A stretch of 64,000 bases of DNA, taken from NCBI GenBank assembly GCA_030427205.1, contig JAUHXC010000001.1, forward strand, positions 868,001 through 932,000. Reading direction: 5' to 3'. The notes beneath the pieces were generated by a model. It worked only from the letters and a program-made list of their open reading frames with translations, was not told where the DNA came from and searched no databases. How positions within the stretch are numbered: position 1 is the first letter of the stretch; the number at the start of each line of letters is the position of its first letter. The stretch comes from a bacterium (lineage in GTDB: Bacteria; Myxococcota_A; Bradymonadia; UBA7976; UBA1532). Position numbers and translations under genes: made by a program. This document shows positions 62,106 through 64,000 of the stretch, piece by piece.

Positions 62106-62860
62106 TGGACCGCAAGTACTGCCCGTCGTGCGGCCAGGAAGTGCCGCTGGAGCGCACCCTTCAGGGCAACTACCTGATGATCGCGTGCAAGAACTGCGGC
62201 CTGGGCCTGGGCGTGAAGCTGGCGAGCGCCGACGAGCTGCGCCGCCTCTCGGCCCCCGAGCAGCCTTCGCTGGCCCGGGTCGAGGTGGTCAAGCGCTCGC
62301 GCACCATCGCCGCGGCGGTCGAGAAGCCCGCGCCGCCCGACCCGCGCTCCGCCGCGCCGCGGCAGGCGACGCCGCCGCCGGCTCCCGCCGCCGACCTCGA
62401 GGCGATGAAGCGCGAGACCGAAGGCGGCCCGGTGCGCCAGATGAGCCAGGTGATGCTGGCCGAGGACTCGCAGTTCTTGCGTCAGATCACCCGCGATCTG
62501 CTGCTCTCGCAGCAGCTGGCCAAGGAAGTCGTCGACTGCGAGGACGGCGAGGCCTTCGTCGAGGCGTATACCCGCGCGCTCGTCGACGGCAACCGGCCCG
62601 ACCTGGTGGTGCTCGACGTGCGCATGCCCGGCCTCGACGGGCAGCAGGCGGCCTTCGCCATGCGCGCGGTCGAGACGGCGCTGGGTCAGAAGCGCACGCC
62701 GATCCTGTTCTTCTCGGCGGTCTTGTGCGACGAGCCCTTCAAGGCGATCCTCAAGGAGCTGGGCAACGCGCGCTATATCCGCAAGAGCGAGGACGGCGAC
62801 GCGCAGCAGCTCGGCGAGCGCATCGTCTCGGTGCTCGGTCGGCTGGTGGGGGCGCGCTGA
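62105..62860 (+). CDS. Zinc-ribbon response regulator
   Basis: A 251-residue protein. Residues 1-40 form a C4 zinc ribbon (CPSCGQE...CKNCGLG). A Pro/Ala-rich linker leads to a complete receiver domain (about 115-245): MLAEDSQF (acidic pair), VVLDVRMPGLDG (phospho-Asp), FFSAVL (Ser) and YIRKSED (Lys). There is no output domain after it, so it acts by protein contact, perhaps through the zinc ribbon. Its start overlaps the degenerate receiver gene, so the two probably work together. Confidence 0.8.
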   Translation: MDRKYCPSCGQEVPLERTLQGNYLMIACKNCGLGLGVKLASADELRRLSAPEQPSLARVEVVKRSRTIAAAVEKPAPPDPRSAAPRQATPPPAPAADLEAMKRETEGGPVRQMSQVMLAEDSQFLRQITRDLLLSQQLAKEVVDCEDGEAFVEAYTRALVDGNRPDLVVLDVRMPGLDGQQAAFAMRAVETALGQKRTPILFFSAVLCDEPFKAILKELGNARYIRKSEDGDAQQLGERIVSVLGRLVGAR

Positions 62861-62913
62861 GAGGTTGCCCATTTCCGCTCATACTGTACTGTGCTGTTAT
62901 TTGTGAAAGATTC

Positions 62914-62942
62914 TTGCGCCACTGTGTGAGCCTCGCTAGTCT
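62914..62942 (+). promoter_or_regulatory. Candidate promoter of the exosortase unit
   Basis: TTGCGC (62914-62919), a 17-nt spacer and TAGTCT (62937-62942), 29 nt before ATG 62972, in the most AT-rich part of the gap. Confidence 0.4.
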
Positions 62943-62971
62943 GGCCGCAGTGGCAACCCGAGGAGAGGCCG

Positions 62972-63190
62972 ATGAACCGCTTGTGGACCGCTGCCTACGT
63001 CAACCTGGCCAGCCTGATGGTCGCTTTCTCCGCATTCGCCGGCTCGTCGCGTACGCCGCCGGGCGGTGACCAGGGCAGCTCGGGCTCCGAGCCGGCGCTG
63101 GTGGCGCTGCTGCTCTTCGCCGCGGTGCCCGGCGTGCTCTTCGTGCGCAAGGCGCTCGCCGCCCAGCAGCTCGACGACGATACGCTCTGA
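62972..63190 (+). CDS. Small PEP-CTERM-like protein upstream of exosortase
   Basis: A 72-residue protein; GAGGAGAGG precedes the ATG. It has an N-terminal hydrophobic signal-like segment (about 5-23), a Gly/Ser-rich middle (GSSRTPPGGDQGSSGSEP) and a C-terminal hydrophobic helix (about 43-58) closed by basic FVRKAL. The end SEPALVALLL...FVRKAL has the three-part pattern of exosortase sorting tags: short Pro-containing motif, membrane helix, basic end. The exosortase gene begins 36 nt downstream. It may be a dedicated substrate or an accessory of that enzyme. Confidence 0.55.
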   Translation: MNRLWTAAYVNLASLMVAFSAFAGSSRTPPGGDQGSSGSEPALVALLLFAAVPGVLFVRKALAAQQLDDDTL

Positions 63191-63226
63191 ACCCGGGCGC
63201 CGGCCCGCTCGGCGTCCGCCCGCGAC

Positions 63227-64000
63227 GTGACCGACTCCGATCCACTCGCCTCTGACTCGACCTTCGATCCGGCCTGCGCGCCGGTCGCGGGCGCTCCCGT
63301 ACATCGCTGGCCGCGGCTCTATGCCGGGCTGATCGCCGTCGGCCTGGGCGTGCTGTGGCTGCCGGTGCCCTGGTGGGCGGTCGAGACGTGGCTCGGCGGC
63401 ATGCTCGGCGGGGCGGCGGCGGGCCTGCTGACGGTGCCGATCTGCCTGGTGCTGGCGTGGCTGGCGACCCGCCGACCGCAGTGGAGCCGGCGGGTGGCGC
63501 TGCCCGATCGGCCGGGGGCGGCGCGCGCGCTGACGGCGGTGGCGCTGGCGTCGATCGCGGTGCTGGTCTGGGCCGCGCCCTGGGGCGGCGATACCTGGGA
63601 CGGGCTGGTGCTCGGCGGCGTGCTGGCCATCGGCGGGGTCTGGTGCTGGCTGTGGGGCGCCCTGGGCTGGGGCCGGGCCCGCGGGCTGCTCTTTCCGGTG
63701 GGCTTCGCCGGCTTCGCGCTGCCGTGGGAGTACTTCCTGCGCGGCGCGATCGATACGCCGCTGCAGGCGTGGACCGCCGACATCGCCCTGCAGGGGCTGC
63801 GGCTGGCCGGCTATCCGATGCGCTATTGGAACAGCTACACCATCTTCTCGCCGGACTACTTCATCATCGTCAACGAGACCTGCTCGGGCATGAACATGCT
63901 GGTCACGCTGGGCATGTACACCCTGATCTACGCCTGGCTGGTCCAGCCGCGCATTCGGAACCGGCTGCTGCTGCTGGGGCTCGTCTTCCCCATCGCGATG
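63227..64000 (+). CDS. Exosortase/archaeosortase-family protein (3' partial)
   Basis: An open frame of 258 codons running off the window end; start GTG 63227 is the first good start after the upstream stop, though its ribosome site is weak. The first 25 residues are Asp/Ser/Ala-rich, then at least six hydrophobic helices follow. The signature NETCSGMNMLVTLGMY (Cys about 218) matches the exosortase active-site Cys motif, and the preceding SPDYFIIVNE is typical. The catalytic Arg and His motifs expected farther on lie beyond the window. Exosortases cleave PEP-CTERM tags in the inner membrane, often beside exopolysaccharide genes. Confidence 0.85.
   Translation, partial: MTDSDPLASDSTFDPACAPVAGAPVHRWPRLYAGLIAVGLGVLWLPVPWWAVETWLGGMLGGAAAGLLTVPICLVLAWLATRRPQWSRRVALPDRPGAARALTAVALASIAVLVWAAPWGGDTWDGLVLGGVLAIGGVWCWLWGALGWGRARGLLFPVGFAGFALPWEYFLRGAIDTPLQAWTADIALQGLRLAGYPMRYWNSYTIFSPDYFIIVNETCSGMNMLVTLGMYTLIYAWLVQPRIRNRLLLLGLVFPIAM

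Overview
The window is a 64 kb piece of a very GC-rich (about 70% by eye) bacterial chromosome. Gene content points to a Myxococcota/Bradymonadota-type bacterium (former Deltaproteobacteria): many lipoproteins with D/E-rich linkers, a Dickkopf-like Cys-repeat lipoprotein, an FG-GAP/VCBS secreted protein, a DUF4388-like regulator, a FadL-type barrel, a multiheme cytochrome lipoprotein and an exosortase. This is inferred from families; no rRNA or tRNA gene is present to confirm it. Because stop codons are rare at this GC content, long antisense ORFs abound and were rejected.

Layout. 0-2.3 kb: end of a FadL-like porin gene coupled to a two-domain lipoprotein. 2.3-5.5 kb: minus-strand trio TerB-like, PspA/IM30 and classic AAA+ ATPase. 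5.7-12.5 kb: housekeeping and stress genes (rpmG, trxB, an exported deiminase-fold protein, radA, a barrel protein, a lipoprotein, a peroxiredoxin, a VOC protein). 12.5-24 kb: S9 peptidase, pentaheme cytochrome, Nudix/NrtR-like regulator, pseudouridine synthase, Ig-like lipoprotein, an amidohydrolase/MFS operon and the Cys-repeat lipoprotein. 24-28.1 kb: an acidic-repeat protein, an 819-nt structured non-coding block with a 42-bp tandem array, and the VCBS protein.

28.2-52.2 kb is a nonribosomal peptide gene cluster and the main novelty. It encodes a PCP-sulfotransferase fusion, a large synthetase (AMP-ligase, PCP, heterocyclization, Cys-type adenylation, PCP, thiazoline oxidase), an Asp/Glu-type racemase, a docking-condensation-PCP protein whose condensation motif lacks the catalytic His, a JmjC-type hydroxylase, a methyltransferase, a docking-C-A-PCP-TE terminal synthetase, two half-size cyclic-peptide-type ABC transporters, an amino-acid-oxidase-like flavoprotein, a TauD dioxygenase, a free sulfotransferase and an unrecognised protein that may be a prenyltransferase. 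A decayed NRPS fragment marks the left edge. The likely product is a small thiazole-containing, sulfated peptide that may also be methylated and hydroxylated.

52.3-64 kb: rseP, a RavA/ViaA-like MoxR ATPase + VWA pair with a coupled barrel protein, a lipoprotein, a PP2C phosphatase, a large DUF4388/TPR/membrane protein, two receiver-type proteins, and at the right edge a small PEP-CTERM-like protein followed by an exosortase gene cut by the window end.
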